Assembly: GCF_949628265.1 (NCBI RefSeq)
Contig: NC_088789.1
Span: 1,922,001-1,986,000, forward strand
From: Cloeon dipterum
Taxonomy: Eukaryota; Arthropoda; Insecta; Ephemeroptera; Baetidae
Length of the DNA: 64,000 bases
Direction of reading: 5' to 3'
The notes under the pieces are model-generated. The model saw nothing but the letters and a program-made list of their open reading frames with translations. It was not told the DNA's origin and made no database searches. Numbering within the stretch: the first letter of the stretch is position 1; each line of letters opens with the position of its first letter. The translations under genes and the position numbers were made by a program. Below are positions 46,540 to 59,348 of the stretch, piece after piece.

Positions 46540-49500
46540 ATGGAGGTATCTGTGAAAAATAGACGTCATGTTGATGATTTTTTTACTAGAGAAGAATTTG
46601 AGTATATTCAAGCAAACAGAAAGCTTTGTATAGAGCTAATCACCAAGCAGGTAATAGTATTAATTCGCATGCTAATATTGCTCTGTCCAACCCTGCTTGT
46701 ATGCTTACGTGTTATTCCAGGACATTGTGTTTTGGACCCGTCAGCTGATTTCGTTCAGACGAGAAGTAAAAAGAGGTCTTGGTCGAGTGTACTTTTGTCT
46801 ATGCACAGATTATGTTTTCGTCCATTGTTTACGAAACCTGGCTGCAGGCAAAATAGGGTTAACTTGGCACCTTTGTTGGCGATAATATGTAATTTTTATT
46901 GATATTGAATATTTCAGGGCGATCAAATTCCTCGCGTTGCTCAGCGCTAGCTTCACCTTGAAGCCACTCAGATTTCATGTCCCAAGGATCAGTGAATTCC
47001 TAGAAAGTGAGCATTAAATATTTTAATCTCAATTTTTCCCCGCTTATTCATTATCGCGCAATTTAAAATTTAAAATCGTTGTAATTACTGGCTATAAATA
47101 TTTAGATTTGATTTTACAGCTCAAAAATACAGTGAGCGAGCTGGTTTGGAGAAGACCATCAAGGAAATGTACCCAGAAAAGCTCATCCGGAATTGCAATT
47201 ATTTACTATCTACAGGTACCTGCGACTCACATGTTGCTGAAATTTTGAGTTACGGGGTAAAATTGAAATCAAAACAATTCGCTTCTGTCCACCAAATTTA
47301 ATATTATTTCACCAGATGCGCCAAATTTTGTGTGTCTATCTGAGGGTTGCTGGCTTCGTGACGCAATTGCTGAAGCAGCTGGCTGAAAAGCAGCGCTTGC
47401 CAGAGTGGGAAATGCCAGCTGAGTGGCGCTGTGAAGACTACCTTCCCGATGAACTGGAGATGTACTTGCGGGACAAATGGAAGGAAGACTTGGCCAGTTC
47501 AGTCCTGCAGGTCCCGTTGAAAGAGGTCGCGTGGTGGAACAAGAAGGTGAAGCCACAAGAGATTAATCATAATCACACACTTGATCTTTTCAAGTGCAAG
47601 TTGAGCAGCATGCAGGTGCTTAGTTGGAAGCCGATCTCTTATTGCTCGCCACCTATTCTAGAACATTTTTATGTCATCGCACCCCTCATTGAGATACTCC
47701 TGAAGGTAATTAATAGTCCTTCACTTCTATGGGTTAATTGCAATCCTATTTTTCTTCTAAATTAATTAATTACATCTTTATTGACTTTTGGGGAGGTCGC
47801 ATATACACATCAGATTATGTTACATTCTCATCCATCCTCAGACTGTTTGTTCGCGGTTTTGCTGGCTTCGTCACTTTTAATTGAGTCAATTGATCAATTA
47901 CGTCGCATCGATAGACAGTTCCCCTAAGGTCCCAAGGCAGGGTCCTGAGTTTACCGACTAGGTTGAAACTGGGTTAGACCAGATAGTTAAGCCCGCTTTT
48001 TTGGGATTTTCATCAACACTTAAATATATATAAAATAATATAATGATGAACAAATTTTCTGACAGTGACATATCATATGGTGAATATAAAAATAGACAAA
48101 GTTTAACCAGTGCAACCCTGCCTGCCAGGTTTTTCAGAACTCTGGTCCGCAAAAGCCACTTGTCAACATATAATAAGAAAAATTGTATTTAATAAATCTA
48201 GAAATTAAATAATAATTAACATCTTGCATTCAATGGGGACTCAAATTTCTTGATTTTTATCCTTTCAGCGAAACAAGAACAACCATCCTTTTGAAGCGCC
48301 TGCATGTGACCTTGCAAAGATTAGATTTAGTTGCGTCCAGTTAGCCGTTCCTCCTATTTTGGCTCTGAAGTACCACGAGCGAAACATCCAAGGACTGCAC
48401 AGCATGAAGATTTCTGCGTGGTTCGCCTCATGGTGCACTGTGGTTCCCGTTAGGAATGTAATGAACCATCTGTTGGCGTCTTCAAAAGACGTCAATGCGG
48501 AGGAAAAGAAGCAACTGGTGGCCACAGGTCATACTCTGTTAAATTGGAACTGCAATGAGGCTTTGCTGCCTGAAGACCAAATATCAGACGCAATTGCTTT
48601 CCTCACCTGTAAAGATGTGCTCAGTCAATTCCTGACTAATTACACAATCAGGCAGCAATGGTTTGTTGTAGCCCTCTTTTCTATTCTCAAGGTACTATTT
48701 TCTTTTGCCTTAATAAATAACCCTAATTTTAATGAGAATCTCTATAGATTGAAAGGGAGACCATCCCCCTGCAAGTGTGGCCACTGCCTGTCGAACACAT
48801 TGAACCTGTCAAAGAAGTACTCACGACTGTCAAGATGGTGAAGGAACTGACTCTGCTTGGTCTCTACTGCCACGAGAATGACATGTACGCAGAAATGCGG
48901 GAATTTACTGGCAAATTCCAAGCAATGATTTCAATTTGCTTGAAAGCATTTACTGAAAAAGACTACAGTAGTCTTCGTTGTCTCAAGACTGAATGCTTCA
49001 AAGAGTTCAGTTTTAAAGGACAATATGTTAACCCCGCGTACTTTGAACTGGACGAAAACATAAGTTGCTATTACTCTGGGCACCCATGGTAAGGATAAAC
49101 AATTAATACTAAAATGGGCTGCATTTAATGATCAAAATTTAAGGAATTTTGAGTACTACAAGAGTCCTTCACAGAAAAAAGATCCATCTATTAAAATTCA
49201 TGATCCAATTGGCTTGGCGGAATGCAGTTACAACTTTTGGAAGGATCCTCCGTTGCTTGAAAACGGCGCCCAGATGCCACTCTTCAAAGGTGAAATAGCC
49301 AATTGGATTAGCCTTAAACTCACATTTTTTTACATATGTATATATAATTATAGGATTACTTGGAAGTGATGCTTACGCACTGGTTAGGAATAATTCGTGG
49401 AACAAGAAAGGGAAATTCGTCAAAGAAGTAGTTTCTGCAATGGCCTTCATGGGGTACATTCCAGCAGATGAATGTAGCAGAGTGGTCAATCTAGAATTGG

Positions 49501-52500
49501 AGATTGGCAACTTTGATAAGCCTCTGTCAGCAATGCAGGGTGATTTAATTTATATTAACGAGAATCAGCAAACCAGTTACAAATTGATCACAATAGGAAA
49601 TTATACCCAAATGGATATCATTGGTAGAATTGGATGCCACTGTCTTCTTCTGCTGAACTACACAAACACATTCAAAGCACCTGACCAAGTGCTTTCTGAG
49701 TCAGCTGCCAAGGTAATAATTTAACTAATTTACATTTTTTAATAATTATAACGAATTTGGTCCGTAGACTTTGGTTGGAAGTTTGGTCTATCTGTCTTAT
49801 GAAATGTTCGAGATGAATCATCTTCACAGACTGGCTCTTCTGCTTGGGGATGTTTGCGGCTTTGAACCAGTTTCACCTCTGAAAGCCGAAGGGGGAGATT
49901 TCACTCACATTTTGGAATTCATAAGAGACGTCAAGGAGGCAGAATTATCCATACTCATTGATCAGAAGTCGGTAGAAAAAGATGAGTCTCTTAAAACAGA
50001 AGGTAACTGGTAGCGTTAACTGTTGTAAAAATCCATCATTATTGTTCATTCAGGCCCCATGGAGTTAGAGTGTGGCGTAGGTGTCTGTGGCTCGTGGCTT
50101 CGGGAGCAACTTGCACTCCAATTGAACTCCATTTGGTCGAGCAATGGATATGCTGCAGCCGCGCAGTGGGCTCCACTCCTACACTACCTCTACCCCTGCT
50201 ACATTCATCTTTATGAGGAACAGCCCCCAATTGAAGAATGCACAGGCGTATTCTTTGGTCTAATTAGCCAGCTCATGTCAAGCCACCAGGACATTCTCCT
50301 GGAAGATGTACACACTGGAGATGTTGAAATTATTGAACTGCAGATCAAAATGCCTTTATTGCTGAATAAGGTTAGTTCTTTTTCTTCATCGTACTTTTTA
50401 AAAATAGGTGGTTTGCCGTATTTTGTCTGGTGACTGGCGCGGCTTACTTAATTTTAAAAAATGAAGTTTGTTAGATTTATTCAGGCTTGTGATTTAAGGC
50501 GATTGCTTGCAGGCCGGATTAGCTAAGTCAATTTTTTTTTGCTCGACGGCGGCTGGTTATTTTCACTGGCGGCTGGCGTGAATTTCGATATTGCTTTACA
50601 GCTGGAAAACATGTTTTCTCCTGCACTTTTTCACTGGCGCTTAACCATACCAATTTCTATCTCTGCAACTGTTCGTTTTATTTCCTTTTTCAATGGTGGC
50701 TAGCACAGCTACACAATATTCAGAGCTGCCAGATAGCCCTTAATTTTGTAATTTCTCCCTTTGCTGGTATTTAAATGTCATGTAATCTGTTTTGCTAGTT
50801 GTTTTTTCCATAATTTTTTCAGCAAACTTACTTCATATATGCATATGGCAGTCAAACTGCAAAAAAATGCTGAATTTGGATGCTTGAAAAATATTTTCAG
50901 CCAAGCTGGTTTAACCCGGTCTTTAGACAGCTAAATTGGCAAAAATTAGGGAGTTAACATAAAAATATAACACAAGTAAATAACACATCTCCACCTTAAA
51001 TTTAAAAATTTTCAGGATTAAAATTAAAATTACATAAATTTTGCATCAAAAAAAAATATTAACTATATTTTAGTAGTAAAAATCCTATTTTAGCCATAAA
51101 TTCCAAACCAATTTTAAAAATGCCCGGCAAATATTGCCTGTTTTTAACAACCCTGGTTAAAACCGGCCGGTCAAACAATGGAATTTGTAATTTGAACCAT
51201 TACATTTTTTATTTGAGCGTCCTATTGAGGAAGGTAGTCAAGTGTAGTTAAGAACTGCAGTGAAAAGTATTATTTTAAAAGTTGGGAAAAGACTGCTATA
51301 AACTCTGTAACACAAATTATCTGAATTTCCTTGGTCTGACTAACAAATAGCAACTTGAAATAAATTATTGATCTAAAATTATGCGTGGTAAAAACGGTAG
51401 CAAATTGACTAATTTATGACAAGAGCAGCGCTTTCTCTTGGATCAAAAGTAGAGGTCTGAGCCTGCCGCGCTGCTCCTAGCCAGCCAGCAATTTTGGGTC
51501 GCATGGGTTAGCCGCCAAGCACCGTGAATGTTGCTAAGCTGCACCAGCCGCCAATGAAAAAGGGGCAGAAATTAAAAAGTGCAGGAGAAAAAATGTTGAG
51601 CATTATCAAACTTAACGTTTTAAATATGGTTAGCTGCGACAGCCACTGCCGGCGCCTTAAATATCGCGGCTGAGACCTCTATCAAATGTACTTTTATCTC
51701 ATTGCTCTTAGTGATGCTTAAAATTAATTAACAACTTTTCTTCATTTTCCCCCAAATTAGTTTCTGCAAGTGATTAATTCTGTACTTGACCGGATGAATG
51801 GAGATCTGTGTCACAAACTGGCTGAAATTTTCTTGTGCACCAACTGGTGCTTATTTGATAATTCATCAAATGAACTCAGCAAGACTCTTGTGACTGATGC
51901 TACGAATATTTACTCTAATTCGTGGCGACTTCACTACAACATGCTGATCACGTTACTGTTGAAACTGACTGGAGTAAGTGCAGAAGAATTTTATTAAACC
52001 AATTTAACACACAATATTTTAATTAGATCAACATTGTTTACGGCAAAGACTACATTTTTGAAACGCAAAACCCTGCTCTATCCAAACCATTCAAGACTTT
52101 GATCATGGTTCACCGAGCATTTGATCAAATGTATCATGCTCTCAGGCTTGTAAATGGAACAGCAGAGTTTAAGGAATCAATGCGTGAGGCGTCCACTATT
52201 GAGTTCACATTGCACCCATTTCGCAGTTACTTTTACTACATGTATGGTTACTACTCAACACCAGCCTTTTAACTGAAATATAATTTCTCTCTTTAGTCTG
52301 TCCAGGTTTTATCGCCATAAAATGAATGAGGAGTCAATTTTTTGCGTCTGTTGCCAAGTTTACTGGTAGGATTCCAAGTTTGGATGAAACTGTCAAAAAC
52401 CATTCCATGCACTTTCTTATTATAGGACATATTGGCAAGCGTTGTGTAAAGCAAGAAGTCTGATTTCCCAGGAAATGGCTTTCCATGAACTGCCAAATAA

Positions 52501-52654
52501 TAGCTTTGTTGCTGCATTCATCAGAGGAGATTTTGAAGAGACAAATTTGCTGATCGAACCAATCCTCCCGTATGCTCGTGTTGCTGAAGATCATATTGGT
52601 ATGTTGATATTCTATTCAGTGTGTTTTCCGAAAAATTACAATTTTTGTTTTTAA
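46540..52654 (+). CDS. large uncharacterised protein, 16 exons, copy B
   Basis: Predicted exons: 46540-46650, 46721-46857, 46918-47006, 47120-47256, 47316-47705, 48269-48691, 48748-49088, 49144-49289, 49354-49539, 49597-49712, 49768-50002, 50054-50370, 51761-51973, 52027-52241, 52297-52365, 52426-52654. They total 3,354 nt, 1,117 residues, open throughout. Intron phases equal copy A at every junction. Exons 6-8 encode almost the same protein as copy A, while exons 4-5 and 9-16 differ by substitutions and single-codon indels. That pattern indicates two maintained proteins. Cytosolic or nuclear, helical, function unknown. Intron 12 is 1.39 kb against 0.4 kb in copy A. Confidence 0.75.
51451..51681. 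mobile_element. GGCGGCTGGC-type MITE in intron 12 of copy B
   Basis: Inverted ends AGAGGTCTGAGCC and GGCTGAGACCTCT. It matches the element in intron 12 of copy A at the equivalent place, 80 nt before exon 13. Confidence 0.8.
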
Positions 52655-53643
52655 GCCTCGGTGAAAGCCAAATGAATAGCACAGCTAGACATCTGAGCCA
52701 GCCACGCTGACTCACAATCAGCCGATCCTTTTCTCGAGCTGCTGACATTTTTTATAGGCTCAGCCAGCCAGAGTTTGCGTCTCTTATCATATTTTAATAT
52801 TTTTATTGTATTTTTACGCGCCCTAAATTAAAATTCTTTGTGCCGTAATGTTTCTTATATATTTTTCTTAAGTATAGTTCTTACTCAATAAGTCGATAAT
52901 GGTTTTTCGTAATACCTGCAACTTTGTGTAAATCGCAACCAGGGTTAGCAAAATCCTCATTTTCCAGAAAAAACAAACTTTTTGCGTTTTGCAATTTTGC
53001 GCATTTTTTTAAAAAAATAAAAAATTTTATGAAAGATTTAAAATTCTCATGATCGGGATACCAGTATACTAGCCACTCATGGTTTTACCAACAGACCCTA
53101 TTTTTGAGAATTTTGACTTTGCATTATGTGTTTCGGGAGAATTCGGGTATTGACGATATCTGCAGTTTACAGCTTGTTTAATCAAAGTTGTGACTATTGA
53201 GTGATGCTGTCGTAAGAAGCACATGAGCCGGCTGCAAGCCAGCCGAGCTGACAAAATTTTGCCAGCTAGCCGCTGACGTCTGTTTTGACTTTGACGGCTC
53301 GGAGCCAGAAAGCCAGCCGCCGGTCGAAATGTGGGTGGCTGACAATGAGATGTCTAATGACATGTCATTCGCTGGTCTTAAAACAAGAAGTGCAAATAAG
53401 CATTTACATGTAATTTATAGTTAACTATATATGAACCTAAGCCAATCGCTCAAACATTGGCAAATAAATGTTTTAAATAATTTTGTAGCTGTGTGTTTAT
53501 GGAATTGGAAGAATGCTTGCAAGAAATTGCCTTGTGAAGGGAAATGTTCAAGCAATTTATTCAACTGCTGGTCGCAGTGGAAATAATTGAGATTTGTCAC
53601 ACGTTATTATTAATAAGAATATCTCAGGTTGGCCAGTGACAAA

Positions 53644-54350
53644 ATGCCTGATATTGCCATGCATATCGTTGGCGTGACATGCTCATTTTTAAAAATGCTT
53701 CGTTTCTTAGTTTTAGTTCTATTTATAATGTCTTTTAAGATAATTTTCATAATTGCTTTCAAAGAGATCTACAAGACGGCTAGTGACATGGACTGGGAGT
53801 TTCCGTTGATGGAAAATAATGGTCAGCCGGTGGTTAATATGAGCGACTTCTCTGGTTTTACGGACTCTAAAGGCAGTGATGATGGCAAAAAGAAACCAGG
53901 AAAGGCCAAGAAAAGGTTTAAGCCTCCTAAGGAGGGTAAGTATTTTTTCAAAATTTTAATTATTTTTTTAATAGTTTTTTGTAACAGTTATTAAAGCCCT
54001 GCAAGACGCACAAAAACCTCCAAATAAAGCACTTCAAGAAGAAGAAAAACCAGGAATAGAAGCCCTGCAAGAGGCGCAAAAACAGCAAAATGATATTGAA
54101 AAGCACACTTGCAACTGGTGCAAGAAATCTGTCAACGAGAATTTCTTAACTTGTGAAGAATGCCTGAAAACTGAATTTCCAAATGTTCACTATTACTGCT
54201 CCAAGTCTTGTCAGGGTGAGTATATTGCATATCCTAATAACTGAATAGGTGTTAATTATGTTTTTAAAATTTTCAGCTGCCGCTTGGGAAACTTTCCATG
54301 AAGAAGAGCATTTGATTTCTGAGCTGATGAAAAATTTTGACAGCATGTAA
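53644..54350 (+). CDS. membrane-anchored MYND zinc-finger protein, copy 3
   Basis: Exons are 53,644-53,935, 53,988-54,215 and 54,277-54,350; the product is 197 residues. It has the same plan as the minus-strand copies: N-terminal hydrophobic anchor (MLRFLVLVLFIMSFKIIFII), acidic linker, Lys-rich patch, Gln/Glu-rich helix, then a MYND finger with CNWCKKSV, CEEC, YYCSKSCQ and WETFHEEEH. The helix is longer than in copies 1 and 2 (an extra ALQEEEKPGIE-like repeat), and the linker is diverged. It sits 1 kb downstream of large-gene copy B on the same strand, mirroring the left arm. The start codon is uncertain because the frame is also open just upstream. Confidence 0.78.
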
Positions 54351-54717
54351 AAATCGGAGACTGGCAACCCTTAGCGCTTAATGGCCGTAATGTGTTAAAC
54401 TCTTTACTGAAATTCAACTTACAGTGTCAGTGGTATTTCCTTCATACTGCATCAAAAATGAGCATCTCATATTTTTTTGTGAGGTTATCTCAATAAAAAG
54501 ATATCATGCACAAAGGAATTAAAATTTGTTTTCATTTGCAATACTCCCTAATTTTTTTTTAATTGCCATGTTTTGCAGATGAAGGCGGTCGCTTAATTGT
54601 GAAAGCTTTAATTTTATAACAAAACTTTAACTTGATTTCTGAATTGAATTATAAAAAAATACTGACTGAAACCAAAGCTGCCTGTTTAAAGATCGTGCCG
54701 CGCGAGACGATTTTTCC

Positions 54718-54974
54718 AGAGGTCTCAGCCATAGCCGCGCCAGCAGCGGGCAAAATTATGTCACGTGGGCAGCCGCCGTGAATTCTGCCTCGCGCCAGCC
54801 GCCGGTAAAAAAGGGTCAAAGATTAAAAGGTGCATAGGGGAAAAACGTCTTCCAGACCTTTGGGCCGCTAAGCACAGTCAAACTTCACGTTTAATGTATT
54901 GTCAGCCGCAGGTGAAAATTGCTAGGCAAAAAATTTGTCCAGCCATCGTCTTAAACCTCGCGGCTGAGATCTCT
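54718..54974. mobile_element. GGCGGCTGGC-type MITE, full copy
   Basis: Inverted ends AGAGGTCTCAGCC and GGCTGAGATCTCT. The interior is rich in CAGCCGCCG. It lies just outside the right arm, next to the RidA gene. Confidence 0.75.
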
Positions 54975-55202
54975 ATATTATTCATTTAACCCGCCCACCG
55001 TCCCATTCATAATTTCGCACAGAAAAGCAAAGCCATTTAGGAATTTAAATTAAATTTTAATTGTTAGATGTTCCGTGGTTAAATGGAAGAAATGAAAAGT
55101 CATTGGTTTCCACTGTTGCATCATATAACGCATTTTTAATGGACTGCTATATGAGCCACAGATTTGATGCGCATATTAAACAAATTCTTCAATCTTTTCG
55201 GA

Positions 55203-56205
55203 TTACAAGTTAGACTTTACGTGCTCCACCTCGCCAACTATGGCAATGGCATCAATCTCAATTTTGGCACCCTGCAATATAAAAAATTAGCATCTCATCA
55301 AAAATGAAATTGCAAAAGAGAGCTTACCAGAGGGAGTTTGGCAACTTGATAAGCCATGCGGGCGGGATATGGCTCAACAAAGTCTGAAATGATGCATAAG
55401 AATTGTGGTGATATAACCCAGAGGTTGGAAAAATATTTCTGAATATAAATTCCAACAAGTCCCGTTTAAATAATTTTGCAAAATATTTAATTGGCAGAAT
55501 GCCTTTAAAAGCTCGCAAAAAGGATGTTTAATTTCCATCTGCGTTATGCGAACTTATACACTCAGTTTAATTTAAGTTTTTAGGCAGCAATAACTATATA
55601 ACTTCTTATTCTCTTTACAATTTTTAATTTAAAAAAAATAGAAGAATTCTCGAATAAAAAAAAATTAATTAAAATTGAAACTTACATTGTTTGTAGATTT
55701 CGTTGACTACTCCAAAGTCGTTAAGGTCAGCCAGCAGAACGGTGGTTTTCACAACTGAAATTTTTATCAAAACTATATCAAATCTTAAAAATAATTTTTT
55801 TAACAATTAAGAGGTATTTTATATCATAATTAAATCATTGCGAAATACCATTAAATGCGTGATTGGATTGCCACTCTATCTAGTGAAAAACAAGATTTGG
55901 ATATTTGAGATGTTCTTACCTTTTTCAAACGACGAGTCTGCCGCTTTCAGCACGTTTCCCAAATGCATGAGGGCCTGCTTGGCTTCGGCTGCGATTCCGC
56001 CTTCAACAAGTGGTCCCAGTTCAGACGTGCCGACCATCCCGGACACGTACACCAAGTTGTCAACTTGGATGGCCTGGCTGAAATTGTCCCATTCAGATAA
56101 GAGAACGCAGACGAAACTAAATAAACACAAAAAAAAATACCTGTACGGAGCCAAAGGCTTGGGCCCGAGAGCAGTGTAGATAGCTTTGCGCACGACTTTT
56201 GACAT
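55203..56205 (-). CDS. UK114: RidA/UK114 family 2-iminobutanoate/2-iminopropanoate deaminase
   Basis: Exons are 56205-56141, 56077-55920, 55754-55686, 55383-55328 and 55271-55203; the product is 138 residues, the usual family length, and is complete. It begins MSKVVRKAIYTALGPKPLAPYSQAIQV, broken here only by intron 1, and includes YVSGMVG, EAKQALMHLGNVLKAA, VVKTTVLLADLNDF and PARMAYQVAKLP, ending IEIDAIAIVGEVEH. Arg106 and Glu121 match the residues that bind the substrate carboxylate and activate water in RidA. The trimeric enzyme hydrolyses reactive enamines/imines released by PLP-dependent dehydratases, in cytosol or mitochondria. All splice sites are canonical. No organelle leader is obvious. 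Confidence 0.95.
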
Positions 56206-59091
56206 CTTGCTCAGTGGATATCTGGCAAAAGACTGACCGATCAGGGAGCGAAAATTAAGTTATATGTTTTCGTCTGGAGTCACAAGCCTCCAATTATCAT
56301 ACCAGCTGATCTTTAAAAGCCGGTGCTCATTGCTGCAACGCAACATAGGGGCCTGCTCTGACGGCGCTGGTCCAAGGTCAAACAGAGAGAGACCTTTGAG
56401 AGGCGGTGTGTCGCGCTCTCTACCGGGTTGAGCACCAAGTATGGACTCTTTCGAAGGAGATAAAAAAAAGTTGTCTCGGTCATAATAGGAAGAATTAAAT
56501 AGAATAATAAATAATAATTGCAGCCTACCAATATGGAGTAAAACTTGAAATGGATTTTTTTATTAAATTTCCTCGTATAGCATGAAAAACAGCGATTTCA
56601 AATCAAATTTTAATCAAATATTCATTAAAATAGGCACGATGAAAAGTTCAAATAGTCTATACTCGATGTGCGCCAAGTTTTTGCGAACGAATTAAATTTA
56701 TATGGAAAAACGAGGAGACATGCAGCAGCAATCGATTACTGCAATACGCGAAGCATAAGTATATATAACAACTGGAGGAGCGCTTGTCGGGCTCCCAAGA
56801 CTCGATAAGTGTGTGTGGTGTGGCCAAAATCGCAAGATTATGAACCCATGAGTTTATCAAATAAACTCTATACCAAATCAAATTGAAACTTTGATGAACA
56901 GTTAAACGGTTTCACACTACCTGGGACAAATTTGAGTTTTCCAGTCGAATCGAGTATGAAGGCTTTCTCAATAATTGTATTCATAAAATTTATTCTTAAA
57001 GGTTAGAAGTCTTCGAATTCTCCGTCAAATTGCTCATTCAATCAAAACACCAGAGCGAGAAATTCATGAACTCTGCGCGGGAGTTGTGAATTCTAAACTG
57101 TTTTTTTTTCTTCTTCTGCGATAACAGAACGATGCGCAGAGCCCACGCACAGCTCAAATATCTCTCAAAATGCTGCTACCCAGAGAGAAAACATACTTTA
57201 CTGTCGGAGCATCAAACTCGGCATCAGCTATGAAAGTCAAACATTCAATATCCGCAATATCCAATTCGAAATACAAACTGATATACACACATGTTAGTGA
57301 GTTTTGTCCTTTGCCCGAGGGCTTGTCTGGGAGATGCGATGAATACCCACACTTGGTGGAGTGCTTGATGGGGTTTCGCTATTGACTTTTCGAGTTGTAC
57401 TCAGTAAAAAGGGATAGTTTTAAACCATAAAATTGAGGAGGTTAGCCTTCGCCACTAAAGTAGATATTAAAGATATTTTTAAGTAATCAAAATCTTCGAT
57501 ATTAATCAATTTACAACTCTAGTATGTTGTATGTTTGCATTTGGAAGCTTTATTAAAATATAAACTGAAAATGTTTGCTCAGTTTGAACTCCGCGCACCT
57601 TTTGTGTTTTATGTGGCTATTGTGCGCCAGTTTCCGGCTCGTGTAGGCGCTTTTCGTTGAGACGCGCTGCAAATCCCTTTCTGGCATCTTTTGTAGAGTG
57701 CTCGAGCTCCAATCTCTTGTTTTTTACCTTGGTTTCCGGAGGTGCAGGATCTCGGTTACCTCTGTGCTTCCTAGACAGACAGTTACCCTCATCGCTTTAA
57801 AGCACGTTTCTCCGCAGTACAGTCGACAATTATATGGCGCACCTGCGATACTTATTATTTTAATTAGTCGCCCGCCTCTTGGGCAGTTTTTCATCTCAGT
57901 TTAGGTCTTCAAAATAATATATTGCATATAAAAATACTCAAATAAAAAATGAGTACTAAATGGCTTATGTCTACGACTCTAAGATAAACATATTTTCCTT
58001 TTTAATTTACGCAAGGGCGGTGCCTATATCGCGTCTTGCCGGACGAATGCCAAGTATGGGACACGCTACATTGTATCAAGACAGTTGAAAATAAATTTAG
58101 CAAGAAGTGACGTGTGGTCAATTTTAAATAACTATAGGGAACGGAGGGGGTATTGAACACAAACATGCGACCGATAAAAACAAATCACAGCCATTTTTTA
58201 CAATTTTATTTCAATGTAAAGCTACAAATAAAAATAATAAAAGTTGTCAGTGAACGCAATATCCGCCTCACTGTATGCACTGTTTAGTTTTCAAAACATC
58301 ACATTGAATCAATTAACGTTAAACTGTACCTGAATCAGGATCTCCAATTCTTTTTTGTTAAAACACCTAGACTTATTAACCTCTAAATTTTTTTCGTTTG
58401 AAAACGGTATCTGGTCTCACTATATAGTTATTTAACATGAAAATCTCTGTGCGTATTTTTATAACAGGTAATCTTTGAGTGACGTGGTCCACAGCTACCC
58501 AAAAACATTTACTTATGTACTTAGTGGTATGTACAACAAGAGTATGATTTCCCCGCTGTGAACCCTTTCTATTAGACACCTCTCAGTGTACATGTTAAAA
58601 AATAAATACCATTCTGTACCAGCAGCTTAGCCTTCAATTATAAGTTACAAAAATTATATTCGTATTATTTTCAACTAATTTGTAGTTCTGCTGCCAATTG
58701 CCAACAACGTTGAACAATCTGAATAGTAGTGGCTAGTATCAATTTAGAGTCAAATGCACATTCAGCGATTTGTTAATGAGCAATACCATTTTAACTTACA
58801 ATGTAGTTAGTGTCGATTGATTAAAGCCTCTCAAGGGCACATAACACGAACATCTTTGTATAAACTTTCTTGAAATAACTAGCATTTAACAGTCATCCTT
58901 ACTACTTATTTTACTGATTGTACTCAAAGAAAGCTAATTAATGGAATGTTGAACTAAAAGTGACTTGTTTACAAATGGAAGTTGACTTAACACACCTTCG
59001 TTTGTAATTTTATAATTAGTTTAAAATTCAGCCATTTATGCATTAGTTTCCAGTCTCAGTTTTCAAATGGTGAAATTTCGAATATATAGTG
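56206..59091. other. intergenic, gene-poor
   Basis: Contains the RidA upstream region and probably the 3' UTR of the GPCR gene. No other coding sequence, RNA gene or repeat was recognised. Confidence 0.5.
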
Positions 59092-59097
59092 TTTATT
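59092..59097 (-). terminator. candidate poly(A) signal of GPCR gene
   Basis: AATAAA on the minus strand about 255 nt past the stop. Confidence 0.4.
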
Positions 59098-59348
59098 AAG
59101 AGTTAACATCAAAAAGCTAAAACAAAAAGGGGGAAACCAAAAAAGGCATATATCTGGACGTATTCTCTATCTGCACAAATGACCAAAAAGACAGCTTGTT
59201 TTAAATCAATGCCTAAAACAGCTTCTAAAATGCAACACTGATTTTCTGGAGGTAAAATGCACACAATAAGTTGTGCGTGAGAGAAAATCCACGGGCACCG
59301 TCTCATTTTGAGTCAGAAAAATCACATTGATCGCAGCAAGGGCCTCGC

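Larger units (their letters stand above)
44455..54610 (+). repeat. right arm of large inverted duplication
   Basis: Carries spacer patches, large-gene copy B and MYND copy 3. It is reverse-complementary to 34,440-42,905. Outer similarity ends near 54,610, just beyond the MYND 3' flank. Differences in arm length come mainly from insertions in intron 12 and the spacer. Confidence 0.85.
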
